Source of the DNA: Lumbricus rubellus
Taxonomy: Eukaryota > Annelida > Clitellata > Crassiclitellata > Lumbricidae
Assembly: GCA_945859605.1 (NCBI GenBank)
Contig: OX243815.1
Span: forward strand, 29,835,481 to 29,899,480
Direction of reading: 5' to 3'
DNA length: 64,000 bases
This document shows, in pieces, positions 47,723 to 64,000 of this stretch. Each line of letters starts with the position of its first letter. The first letter of the stretch is position 1. Position numbers and translations under genes: made by a program. Under the pieces are notes generated by a model. It was not told the origin of the DNA and did no database searches. It saw only the letters and a program-made list of their open reading frames with translations.

Positions 47723-48062
47723 CTCTAAACCAAGTTGATACAAGTTTTAGTTCAACATTTAACCTTGTTAACTAACACATCAACAATTTAACAGACATGA
47801 ATACATTATCACATTAGTATAATCAACAAATAATATAAACCGAAGCATCAATAAAGTGCAGGCAATATCATTAATATGTACACCAAAAATAGCGACGAAT
47901 CAAATATGGGACCTTACGTGACTGCACATGTTGCAGCTATTTGTTTTGAAAGTATAGCCAGAGCACGATACATTTTTTGTCTGTTTGCATTTTATGGAGC
48001 CGAAATCCATATCAAATGAACAATCAAATATTCAATTTCTACCAAGTTTAGTATAAAAAAAA

Positions 48063-54603
<6,541 letters not shown>

Positions 54604-54618
54604 TCAGTGCCTGCAGCT

Positions 54619-54622
54619 TCTA
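54619..54622 (-). other. Probable 5' UTR splice acceptor of the minus-strand maltase
   Basis: On the minus strand a pyrimidine tract (CTTTCTTTTTTGACTGTAG) ends 29 bases before the ATG, so the first coding exon likely continues to 54619 and a leader exon lies further upstream. The plus-strand paralog has an acceptor in a like place. Confidence 0.5.
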
Positions 54623-54651
54623 CAGTCAAAAAAGAAAGTTAATCAATTAAC

Positions 54652-54780
54652 GAGCCACAAATCAAGTATTTAAGTCAAGCCACAAATCAAGTATTTAAGT
54701 CAAGCCACAAATCAAGTATTTAAGTCAAGCCAAAAATCAATTAAACTCAAGCCATAAATCAAGTCAAACCAAGCCATAAG
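54652..54780 (+). repeat. 25-bp tandem repeat
   Basis: CAAGCCACAAATCAAGTATT plus TAAGT is repeated three times with decaying copies after it (CAAGCC-TAAATCAAGT). It lies just upstream of the presumed leader-intron acceptor of the maltase gene. Confidence 0.85.
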
Positions 54781-55339
54781 TAAAGTCAAAAGCAGGAAGA
54801 TCATCAGTCCACTAAGACAGTGACTGGCAGCTTATGGCAGGTAAGTTATAACTTTGAAGTGTGTACTTGAGAATCAACCTGATGAGAGAGAGCTGTTGCA
54901 ACACTATGAATAGATCAAGGTACAGAATTTCCAAACTTAGGCTCAATTCAATTCAATTGTTTTTATTGACCACATAAAAGGACAGACAATTTTATTTATT
55001 TATTTCTCCATTTCCAACTGAGAAAGCACGACACTGACAGGTTGATGTCATGATCGGCAGACTATTATGTAGGCCAATGCATTAAAAATTAAACCGGACA
55101 GAACAGAATGAATATCACCTGGATTTGTCTTCGAATGTGTAGCGAGGCTTCTCAGACTACAAGAATAATTGTAAACATGCAACACGCGCGGCTTAAGTTT
55201 ACGAAGTTTTACAGTACTTTTGTCCAAAGTTTTCCGGCCAGCCAAATATTCTAAATAGTAAGTCAACAATCCAACGTTTTAAACCACTTAGAACATTATT
55301 TTGATACTCCGCAAAAACTAGATTACTAGATAACAGAGT

Positions 55340-55525
55340 GTACGAGTGACCTGACCTATATACTGCTGAACAAGACCACATAATATAGTATATTACAGAT
55401 GTAATATACTATAAAATTATGTGAACAAGACCACACCGTGGAAGTGACCTGACCTATATACATGACAATGATGTGATACTGATGAACCAGACCACATAAT
55501 TATATTATATTACAGTAATATAATA
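55340..55525 (+). repeat. Hairpin satellite, two units, second split by RTE insertion
   Basis: Units of about 97 bp begin GTGACCTGACCTATATAC (near 55347 and 55445) and carry a large AT-rich hairpin; the first, 55377-55423, pairs CACATAATATAGTATATTAC with its inverse. The hairpin of unit 2 is broken in its right arm and continues after the RTE at 57481. A third unit start, GTGACCTGACCC, lies near 57514. Confidence 0.75.
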
Positions 55526-57480
55526 CGTACCAAGGAAAGTAGCGAAAAAGACAACTCCGTGGCTTTCGGCAGAGGCAATCAAGATAGCGGAAGAGAGGAG
55601 AATCGCGAGGACTGCTGGAAACAGAGACCGGACTAAGACAATGAACAGCGCTTTTCAGAGGCAGGCAAGGGAAGACAAAGAAAACTACCTGAACATGAGA
55701 TGTAAAGAAATGGAGGAAGAAGGAAATAGAGGAAGAACCAGAGAAATGTTTGCAGAACTAAGAAAAATAACTGGTAAATTTACACCAAGGAAAGGATCAC
55801 TGAAGAGCGCAAATGGAGAAATACTAGGAGATAGCGAAGAAACGAAAAGCAGATGGAAGGAATACACAGAAAAACTCTACGAGGCCGATGAGAGAGTGAG
55901 CAGGGAGGAAGAGATAGGGATGGCCACTGGGGATTATGAGAAAGAACCAAGTGTCATGAGATCAGAGGTGGAGTGGGCAATCAAACAAATTAAGGATAAT
56001 AAGACACCTGGTACGGACGAGATACCCATTGAGCTGATCAAAGAGGCTGGAGACGGAATGATAGAAGAATTAACAATGCTTTGCAATCGGATATGGGAGA
56101 CAGAAGAATGGCCTAAAGACTGGGAAAAATCCATATTCATACCCATTTTCAAAAAAGGCGATGCCAGAGAATGCGAAAACTACAGAACAATAGCGTTGAT
56201 ATCTCATGCAAGTAAGATTCTACTTAAAATTATACATAAAAGAATGGAGAGCACGATTGAGAGGGAACTGCCGGTGCATCAGGCAGGTTTCAGGAGACGG
56301 AGAGGAACAAGAGACCACATAGCGAACCTCAGGTGGATAATGGAAAGGCAAAGAGAATTTGGACAGCAGGTACACATATGCTTTATAGATTACAGCAAGG
56401 CCTTCGATTGCATCGATCATGCTCTGATGTGGAAGACTTTGCGCGATATGGGGATACCAATACACCTCATAAAGCTCCTCAAGAACTTATATGGGAACCA
56501 GATGGCTGTGGTCAGGACAGAACACGGTGAAACGACAAGTTTCCAAATAAGCTTAAAGAAAGGAGTACGACAAGGATGCATACTATCGCCATACCTGTTT
56601 AATCTATACGCTGAAATGATAGTGAGAAAAGCAGGCCTAGAGGAGACAAATGCGGGAGTGAGGATAGCGGGTAGGACACTGAATAACCTAAGATATGCAG
56701 ACGACACAACACTGCTGGCAGGGGAAAAAGAGGATTTAAAAGCTATCATCAGAAAACTACAAGCAGAAAGTGAGAAAGCAGGATTGTTTTTCAACTTAAA
56801 GAAGACCAAGATCATGACAACAGAGAAATGGACAAGCTTTGAAGTGGACGGGGAGGAGTTGGAGGTGGTGACAAGTTTCTGCTTCTTGGGAGCCATGATA
56901 GAAAGCGATGGTGGATGTGACAGAGAGATACGACGAAGGATAGCTTTGGGAAAGACGGCAGCGAAGGGGCTGGAGAAAATATGGAAGGATAAACACGTGA
57001 GCCTAATGACGAAGACAAGAATTGTAAAGGCAATGATATTCCCAGTGGTGCTGTATGGATGTGAAACGTGGACAAAAACAAAGGCCTTAGAAAGGAAAAT
57101 CGATGCTTGCGAAATGTGGATATGGAGGAAGGTATTAAGAACTTCGTGGATTGAAAAAAGAACAAATGAATCCGTATTACAAGAGATCGGACAATCAAGA
57201 GGGAATATGTCATTGGAACAGAGAGCGGCAAGGCAGAAAATGGCGTTCTTTGGACATGTGATGCGAGCAAACGGCTTGGAAAAGGAGATGATGTTGGCCT
57301 GCGGAGAGGGAAAAAGGAAGAGAGGACGCCCAAGAAGAAGGTGGATGGAAGAAATACACGAGAGAACAAAGATGAAACTGGAGGAATTGAGAGACGCGAC
57401 GGAAGATCGTAACACATGGAGAAGGTTTATCACAGCGGTCGCTAAGGTTCCAAGAATCGATGGCACAAGGTGACAAGGTG
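55526..57480 (+). mobile_element. 5'-truncated RTE-type retrotransposon with 9-bp target duplication
   Basis: A 1955-bp insertion flanked by AATATAATA (55517-55525 and 57481-57489). It carries the RT and C-terminal region but lacks the N-terminal AP endonuclease, as is common for copies made by incomplete target-primed reverse transcription. The 3' end is short, with GGTGACAAGGTG just after the stop. Confidence 0.82.
55641..57473 (+). CDS. RTE-type reverse transcriptase ORF, N-terminally truncated
   Basis: A 610-codon open frame; it stays open upstream to 55524, so the first Met is not the real start. It has an alpha-helical linker, then NKTPGTDEIPIELIK, FIPIFKKGDARECENYRTIA, the VHQAGFRRRRGTRDHI block, FIDYSKAFDCIDH, KKGVRQGCILSPYLFNLY, the catalytic RYADDTTLLAG, and the C-terminal part [25 protein letters not shown] and RGRPRRRWMEEI. 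These match RTE/BovB-type elements. The catalytic YADD pair is intact and there is no internal stop, so it is a young copy. It cannot act alone without the endonuclease. Confidence 0.93.
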   Translation: MNSAFQRQAREDKENYLNMRCKEMEEEGNRGRTREMFAELRKITGKFTPRKGSLKSANGEILGDSEETKSRWKEYTEKLYEADERVSREEEIGMATGDYEKEPSVMRSEVEWAIKQIKDNKTPGTDEIPIELIKEAGDGMIEELTMLCNRIWETEEWPKDWEKSIFIPIFKKGDARECENYRTIALISHASKILLKIIHKRMESTIERELPVHQAGFRRRRGTRDHIANLRWIMERQREFGQQVHICFIDYSKAFDCIDHALMWKTLRDMGIPIHLIKLLKNLYGNQMAVVRTEHGETTSFQISLKKGVRQGCILSPYLFNLYAEMIVRKAGLEETNAGVRIAGRTLNNLRYADDTTLLAGEKEDLKAIIRKLQAESEKAGLFFNLKKTKIMTTEKWTSFEVDGEELEVVTSFCFLGAMIESDGGCDREIRRRIALGKTAAKGLEKIWKDKHVSLMTKTRIVKAMIFPVVLYGCETWTKTKALERKIDACEMWIWRKVLRTSWIEKRTNESVLQEIGQSRGNMSLEQRAARQKMAFFGHVMRANGLEKEMMLACGEGKRKRGRPRRRWMEEIHERTKMKLEELRDATEDRNTWRRFITAVAKVPRIDGTR

Positions 57481-57644
57481 AATATAATATATGTGACCAG
57501 ACCGCTGCCTGTAGGAGTGACCTGACCCATAATAATTTATTTGCATGTTGAAACCATTTATTAAGGTGAGGTTAAAGGTCACGTGTAATAAAGTAAGGTT
57601 AAAGGTCAGCGTATTCTTTAGCGACTGATCGTATTTCAAACGAC

Positions 57645-58126
57645 CAGTGATGCCACAGCTGGGTTTTTTTCACTAGATCTGGGTGTTTTGTCTTCGTCTG
57701 GGTTTCTGGGTTTTTTTGTGAAAATCTGGGGGTTTTTCGATGAGTTGAAAATTTAAATTTTTTTGGACTTTTTAGGCCGGATTTGGACTTTTTCGGCTGG
57801 ACGAATAAAAAAAAAGGTCATCAACTTTTTTGCCGGCGAAAATAGAAAATATTCTTGACTTTTTCGGCTGGACGACTAAAAAAAAAAGGTATTCAACTTT
57901 TTTGCCGGCGAAAAAGAATTTTTTTTAACTTTTCGGATGGACGACTAAAAAAAAAAGGTCATCAACTTTTTTGCCGGCGAAAATAGGAAATTTTCTTGAC
58001 TTTTTCGGCCGGACGGCTGAAAAATTTAAAATTTTCTTGAGTTTTCGGCCGGACGACGGTCTGGGTTTTTCTGGGATTTTTCCAAGCAAATCTGGGGTTT
58101 TTTCTAAAACCTCAGTGGCAACACTG
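57645..58126. mobile_element. hAT-type MITE, 482 bp
   Basis: Ends CAGTGATGCCACAGC and CTCAGTGGCAACACTG are inverted repeats with mismatches; TCTGGG-TTTTT blocks lie near both ends. The 8-bp duplication is CAAACGAC (57637-57644 and 58127-58134). The inside repeats GACTTTTTCGGC and GACGACTAAAAAAAA. Confidence 0.85.
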
Positions 58127-59183
58127 CAAACGACTTTGAGCAGAAAAGAGCAATTTAAATTAAAAAATTTAATTTAAATTTAAAATTAAATAGCTGCATC
58201 GGTTTTGTCGAGGTCACTGCTAGAGGAGCAGTGATATGGAGCTCATCCGAATTAAACGCATCGTCTGCTAGGTTGGTATTTTAGACTTTAGTGTAAAATA
58301 ATTATGAAGAGTTTGTGGCAGGTGATTTCGACTAATTGTTTTATAATTATTATAGACCCAAGTATGAGTCAGCTTTATCAAGTTAACTTAGGCTTAGCAC
58401 ATTAGATTTTTTTTAAACGCCATAGATGATAGATGGAGTTAAGAACGTTTCCTCTTGCACCGGTTTATAGATATCCGTAAATTAAATAATTGTGAACATC
58501 ATTTTTACTTTTTAGCAATAGGCTAAGTCTTTGTTAATGAGTTATAGTTTACCCACAAGAACTACAAGAGAAATTGGCTGATGCATTGTAATCTGATATT
58601 CTTTGTGTGTTTGTGCAGCATCATGAAGATCACCAAGTAATAATTATGATTAGCACCCACAATGTGCCATAATAATTTTTCTAATTATTTGATAGGATTC
58701 AGTAATCTGTAGGCATACACAGAAAATTGCTTTGGGACAGGTCACAGGCATCTTGGGGAGTGTTCCTGAGTCAAGATTTAGATCCATTAGCCGTATGGCT
58801 GTCATTTAGAGCCCCCACTGGTGCCCAAAGTTATTTTTTATAATACATGGTGGTAGAAGAACTACCCCAATGTACTAAATGAAAATTTTATTTCATAAAG
58901 TTGTTGTATGGTTTGGGGGAAATCAAATGCAGATGATGAGAGGAGCATGAGCAGCATTGCGTCCTTATGATTCATAAAATGTTTGGTATTGCAGTGCAAT
59001 TATCAATGATGGTGGTGATTGTGATGATGATGATGATGACTTATTATCATCATCAAAATTATTGATGTTTCATTATCATTGTCATCGTCATCATCAGTAA
59101 GACAGCAATGTTACCCAGGTCTGCCAGCGTATCTATTATCTATATTCAATAGCTTAAAAGCCTTAAATATTAGCCTTACATGT

Positions 59184-59385
59184 GGGGCGCGGTGGTCTAG
59201 TGGTGGCGTCGTTGCCTTGGAGCCGGAAGGTCCGAGGTTCAAATCCACCTGGCCGCGTAAGGACCTTGGGCAAGTCCTTCACTCACAATTGCTCAGCGCT
59301 TCGGCGTGAAACTCCGATGCAGTGTCTGCTCTGCATCGGGAGCGCCTCTGAGTAGAGAGCTTGAAGGGGCGCTATAACAAGTGCA
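59184..59385 (+). mobile_element. tRNA-derived SINE (type 1), full length
   Basis: Starts GGGGCGCGGTGGTCTAGTGG, B box GGTTCAAATCC, then AAGGACCTTGGGCAAGTCC, GGGAGCGCCTCTGAGTAG and CTTGAAGGGGCGCTATAAC. It is nearly identical to 7256-7466, so the family was recently active. Confidence 0.88.
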
Positions 59386-59711
59386 CATACAAACAATGTG
59401 GCTCCATGTGGGCATGCTGTATGTCAGTAATATTGTAATAGAAGTGCTAGTGATAGTAGCAATGTACATCACTTTGTAGCAGTTGTAGTGGAGTGGTGGT
59501 TGTGGTAATAGTGGTAATGGCAATGATAGGTCTATTATTAGTAGGGCTAACTAGTATGTTTCATGCACCACTTACCTTAAATGACATGACACCCATTCAA
59601 ATTGACAGACTAATCAAGGATATCATCTATCAAGCTACTGAAAATTTGGGTGTTCAGATGTATACATGTATTAGTACATGCTACTAATATTAGTAGTACC
59701 AACTCAGCATT

Positions 59712-59890
59712 TGGGGAAGGTACGGGTAGCCCAATAGAGGGCCCTAATAGCGCATTGGATAGCACATAAAACATGGAGATCAGCGACCCTAGGCCGAGTT
59801 CGAGGCCCCCCCAGGCAGGGTAGACTAGCTTTGTAGGCTGCTATTATGGTCCATTATTGCAGGCCGTCTGTTCTGTTAGTAGACCTAGAT
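59712..59890 (+). mobile_element. Possible tRNA-derived SINE (type 3)
   Basis: TAGCGCATTGGATAGCAC resembles an A box and CCGAGTTCGAGGCCCC a B box about 40 bp on. It differs from the other two SINE types. No target duplication found. Confidence 0.4.
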
Positions 59891-60153
59891 ACCATTTATG
59901 TCTTGACATTGTCTTCTGTCATTTGAATTCTTATGAATTTTTCAATTGACTAACTGTTCACTGTAACCGGCTGCAGTCTGTCAACCGGATTGTTTAATAA
60001 AGGAAATATTATTATTATTATTATTTTTATTATTATTTTTTTAAAAATTATTATTATTATTCTTTTAATATCTTCAAGACAACATATTAATAACAGAAAA
60101 TACAATAAACTAGAAAAGCTATTAGCTATAGTTACATGTCCTCTGGCTTCGGC

Positions 60154-60489
60154 TCAGCTAAAGTGCCTCGAAAGGCCACCGAGTTGAAGCGCTGGACAGT
60201 AATAGAGAGGCGTTGCAGCAAAAAAACAGGTCTCTCTCATATCACCGGAAGACAATGTTAGAATGCGACCTAAATCAGACAGAAAGTCGAGGCCAATACC
60301 GCAAATGGGTCCTAAGGTCTCAAGGGCTAAAGAAACGAAAAAGTGAGTGTTTACAAGAGAGACGTATTTAGTGTTTTTCCTTTCCGTTGCAATCTCGGCA
60401 GCCGCGCCCGCCGTCGAAGCCGTGGCCTGGATGTATGATGGTGCCAGTGTCCACCACTGTCGCATCCCACACAAGATGACGACCCACAC
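60154..60489 (-). mobile_element. LINE 3' end with reverse-transcriptase tail domain
   Basis: The minus strand reads [20 protein letters not shown] then FFVSLALETLGPICGIGLDF and LSDLGRILTLSSGDMRETCF. This resembles the alanine-rich linker and terminal VETLG block of a widespread class of animal retrotransposon polyproteins. The rest of the element is missing. The exact clade is uncertain. Confidence 0.5.
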
Positions 60490-60529
60490 GCCATGGAATC
60501 ATGGTAAGGCCGTCTGGTCGTCTGCCGTT

Positions 60530-60533
60530 ATTA

Positions 60534-60564
<31 letters not shown>

Positions 60565-60575
60565 TATTATTATTA
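60530..60575 (+). repeat. (ATT)n microsatellite
   Basis: About 14 ATT units with two ATC interruptions; a similar tract lies at 60006-60062. Confidence 0.9.
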
Positions 60576-60777
60576 CTAGCTGAACCCGAATTTGATAAAA
60601 TATTATTTTTTTAAAGATTGCGGTTTTTTGAAGGAAAAAAAACATTCAAAGAACACGCACGTATTTGAATGGAACGTTTTGGTGAGATTTTGAAAAGAAT
60701 CGCCCCGTTACTTTGGGAAATCCTGTTCGCCTAAGTTTGCAACGGTGCGAACGCCGTTACATTTTTATTTATATAGA
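60576..60777 (-). mobile_element. Possible non-autonomous Helitron
   Basis: On the minus strand it starts TCTATATAAATAAAAATG after an A and ends GGGTTCAGCTAG before a T, fitting the TC...CTRR ends and A/T insertion of Helitrons. There are no terminal inverted repeats and no coding part. A clear terminal hairpin was not found, so this is tentative. Confidence 0.4.
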
Positions 60778-62922
60778 TTATTATTTTTATTATTAATTAC
60801 AGCAGTAGCAACTGTTGTTATTGTTACTAGTGATCATGGTGGAGGCAGTGGTTGCGGTCAATATTTATCCAGCAAGTGTGGTTAGTGGAAGAATGGAGCA
60901 GGTGGTTTTCCAGCATCTGGGACATCAGTGGCTAGGTATGCTCAATATTAATTTACAAGTTCATCCACAGCTATTAAAAGCATTTAGAAAGGGCAGCTCG
61001 TGCAGGCGACGCCATTATAAGCTACATGTATACATGTATAACTAGCAGTATGAGTAGCTCTCACCCACTGGGTCTATGATTCCACACACCTAAACTCAGT
61101 GTATATGGTGATACTAAAGGCATTATTACTAATGATGACCTTAGTTTAGTTGGCAATGACCCACACAACACTGCCGGTTCTTATCTGACTTATACAGACC
61201 TTTAGCTTTGCTTTGAAGTTCAAAGTCTGGCTGTGTTGTTTAAATCCGTAAGTACTATATATTCCTCTTACATAGTCTAGAAAACACTATTAGTTTTAGA
61301 TGGTCTTGACACTGCCTAGCAGTGATTTTCAACGGTAAGCTCATGTATGCTTGTCAGTCTTGTGTGCAGGCCTATCATGCCATAAGGCTTTTGGACTAAG
61401 ATTCTTAGGCCTGTATAATGGCCGATTATGTGCTTTATTTATAGGTGCCGTAGTTAGCTGGCTTTATTTCTTAGCTGGTCTTCCTGATGTGGCTTTGTAC
61501 AAGGCAGAGAATTCACTGGGATTTCCAACACGTTTTGTAAATATAAACACATTGGATATCTGTAGGCGTACTGTTACAGCACCATTTTGTATTAGTTAAA
61601 ATGTGCTATATTATGTGTTCTGATACATGTGTACATCCGTACATGCATATTATGTATGCATGTATGCATACATGGTATCACATACATACATACACACATA
61701 CATGCTGAAACATACATATAATTATGCATATACATAGAATTCATACATACATACATGCATAGTTTACATACAATTTTATAAACAGGATTGCCATTATTAC
61801 ATTAGACAACTATGGTCTATTGGTTAACAGACTTCTGCTAAATGCTATTTAAAGTATATATATATATAAACATATATATTATGTACCGTGGTATATATAT
61901 AATTATAGATATATATATATAATATCCATATATGTGTACATACAGATATGTAATATCCGTGAATTTCTGTGCACACTGGATTCATCATATAATGATATGA
62001 TTGAACAGAATGGTGTCACTCAAACTCACCACCATCCTCAATAAGAGATGTATTTGAGGTACACCTGGATCTGAAATCTAAATCCGAAATGTGAAATACA
62101 AAACCAGATGACCGGAATAGCAATAATTAACTGTCTATATAATTTGCATGAGCTACGTTTCCTGTGCAGAGCAAAGTTCTACTGCTCTCAACTTTGCATA
62201 GATGATACTGTAGTTACCTTGGATTAAATAAACTGTGGGTCTGTGTAGCAACAGTTTCTATTGCGTAGCATATTCGCTAAGTTAGTAGGAAAGCAGGTAT
62301 GATAATTTTATTTGCTGATCTGAAGCAATTTTACTTATGCAATTACTTCCTCGTTCTCACAACCGTGAGATTCCTCATGCTGACGCATTAACCAGATGTG
62401 GTTTTGTAACATGGATGCTATTCAAGTGACCTTAATTTTAATACTGTTTTCACTCTTTTCTGTCTGTCCTTTATATCCCAAATAGTTCCATAGTTGTCTG
62501 TTGTGTGTTTTTAGTTGTGCACTATGATAATATTGAATTGCATATTTTAATTTTTTATGATTGTACAGTACAGTTTGTACACGCTATTCTGTTTTCATTA
62601 AATGTTCCCGCAAGTGCGTTTGCAGGTGGTTCAATAAAGTACAGACATGTAGGCTACTTACTAAGTTTATGTCTATACAGGATATCAATGGGATGTTGTA
62701 TTGTTAGGATTGTTTGCCTTAAACATTCGTTCAATATATATTATATATAGGATCTTGCGCTCACTTGACCACATCTCATATTATTAATGAATTTAGTTGT
62801 AAACTGAACATAGCATCACAAATTTAATGGCACAAATGACCCTTAAAGTGATGGCAGAAATTGAATGAGATTCGATTGTATTCAGGAGTTAAGACCATGT
62901 CTGACTTTTCGTTTGACTGTGA

Positions 62923-63809
<887 letters not shown>

Positions 63810-64000
63810 GTAACACCTTCATTTCATGATAAAAGCTCATATTTTTGCAAAATACTGTACCATGCAGTACGTTCGTCAGTAGGTTACTCAATCGTTCAGG
63901 AGGTACCTGGCAGATCCAGATGTTAAATGAAAGGAGGACAACATTTTGGTGTGGTCCAAGTGTTTGGGAAATGTTATGAGATATTTTTCATATTTTAAAG

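Larger units (their letters stand above)
39040..48062. other. Repeat-rich intergenic region between NEK1 and maltase
   Basis: No host gene recognised. It holds the NEK1 promoter side, a large inverted-repeat element with nested insertions (39611-43777), a tandem triplication (about 44560-46330), satellites and a MITE, each listed separately. The rest is AT-rich sequence with many TAGGCCTA motifs. Confidence 0.6.

Noticed and set aside
56417..57466. Long open frame (349 codons) on the minus strand
   Set aside because: It is antisense to the RT frame at 55641-57473, whose motifs are clear; the opposite frame is a composition shadow.
59184..59256. Functional tRNA gene
   Set aside because: It has A and B boxes but no proper cloverleaf arms, and it is continuous with the SINE body and tail found in other copies.

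Overview
This is a 64-kb piece of an animal nuclear genome. It is AT-rich and intron-dense, with GT-AG (and two GC-AG) splicing. tRNA-derived SINEs, RTE-type and CR1/L2-like LINE fragments and many hAT-type miniature transposons with intact target duplications fill the introns and gaps. The protein families, the intron style and the very frequent TAGGCCTA motif fit a marine invertebrate (echinoderm, hemichordate or lophotrochozoan are all possible). I cannot name the species.

Layout. (1) 1-14.2 kb, plus strand: a complete HSP110/HSPA4-type chaperone gene in 15 coding exons (779-12868, 868 aa), with two perfect heat-shock elements upstream. (2) 15.2-39.0 kb, minus strand: a complete NEK1-type kinase gene in 31 coding exons (976 aa). 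It converges tail to tail with the chaperone gene, and possible poly(A) signals for the two strands lie 15 bp apart. (3) 39.1-48.0 kb: a repeat-filled gap. It holds a 4.2-kb inverted-repeat element with other elements nested in it, a tandem triplication, a 133-bp triple repeat, a 20-30-bp minisatellite and four hAT-type MITEs. (4) 48.1-54.6 kb, minus strand: a complete secreted GH13 maltase/alpha-glucosidase in 10 coding exons (587 aa). (5) 54.6-62.9 kb: a gap with a hairpin satellite split by a 5'-truncated RTE retrotransposon whose RT frame is open, another hAT MITE, SINEs and a LINE tail. (6) 62.95 kb to the window edge, plus strand: the first two coding exons of a second GH13 maltase, a head-to-head paralog of the first with the same intron positions and phases.

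All exon joins were made by eye from frame continuity, splice consensus and family knowledge. For the three complete genes the exon lengths sum to whole codons and no internal stop remains. The genes are unrelated housekeeping or digestive functions (protein folding, cilium/DNA-damage kinase, carbohydrate digestion), and I see no operon-like link beyond the maltase pair. The most unusual points are loss of the conserved Asn-His pair in GH13 region I of the complete maltase, a WGD-GQAL repeat in NEK1, a swarm of hAT MITEs sharing a target preference, 65-bp palindromic mini-elements of identical length, and the RTE insertion inside a hairpin satellite.
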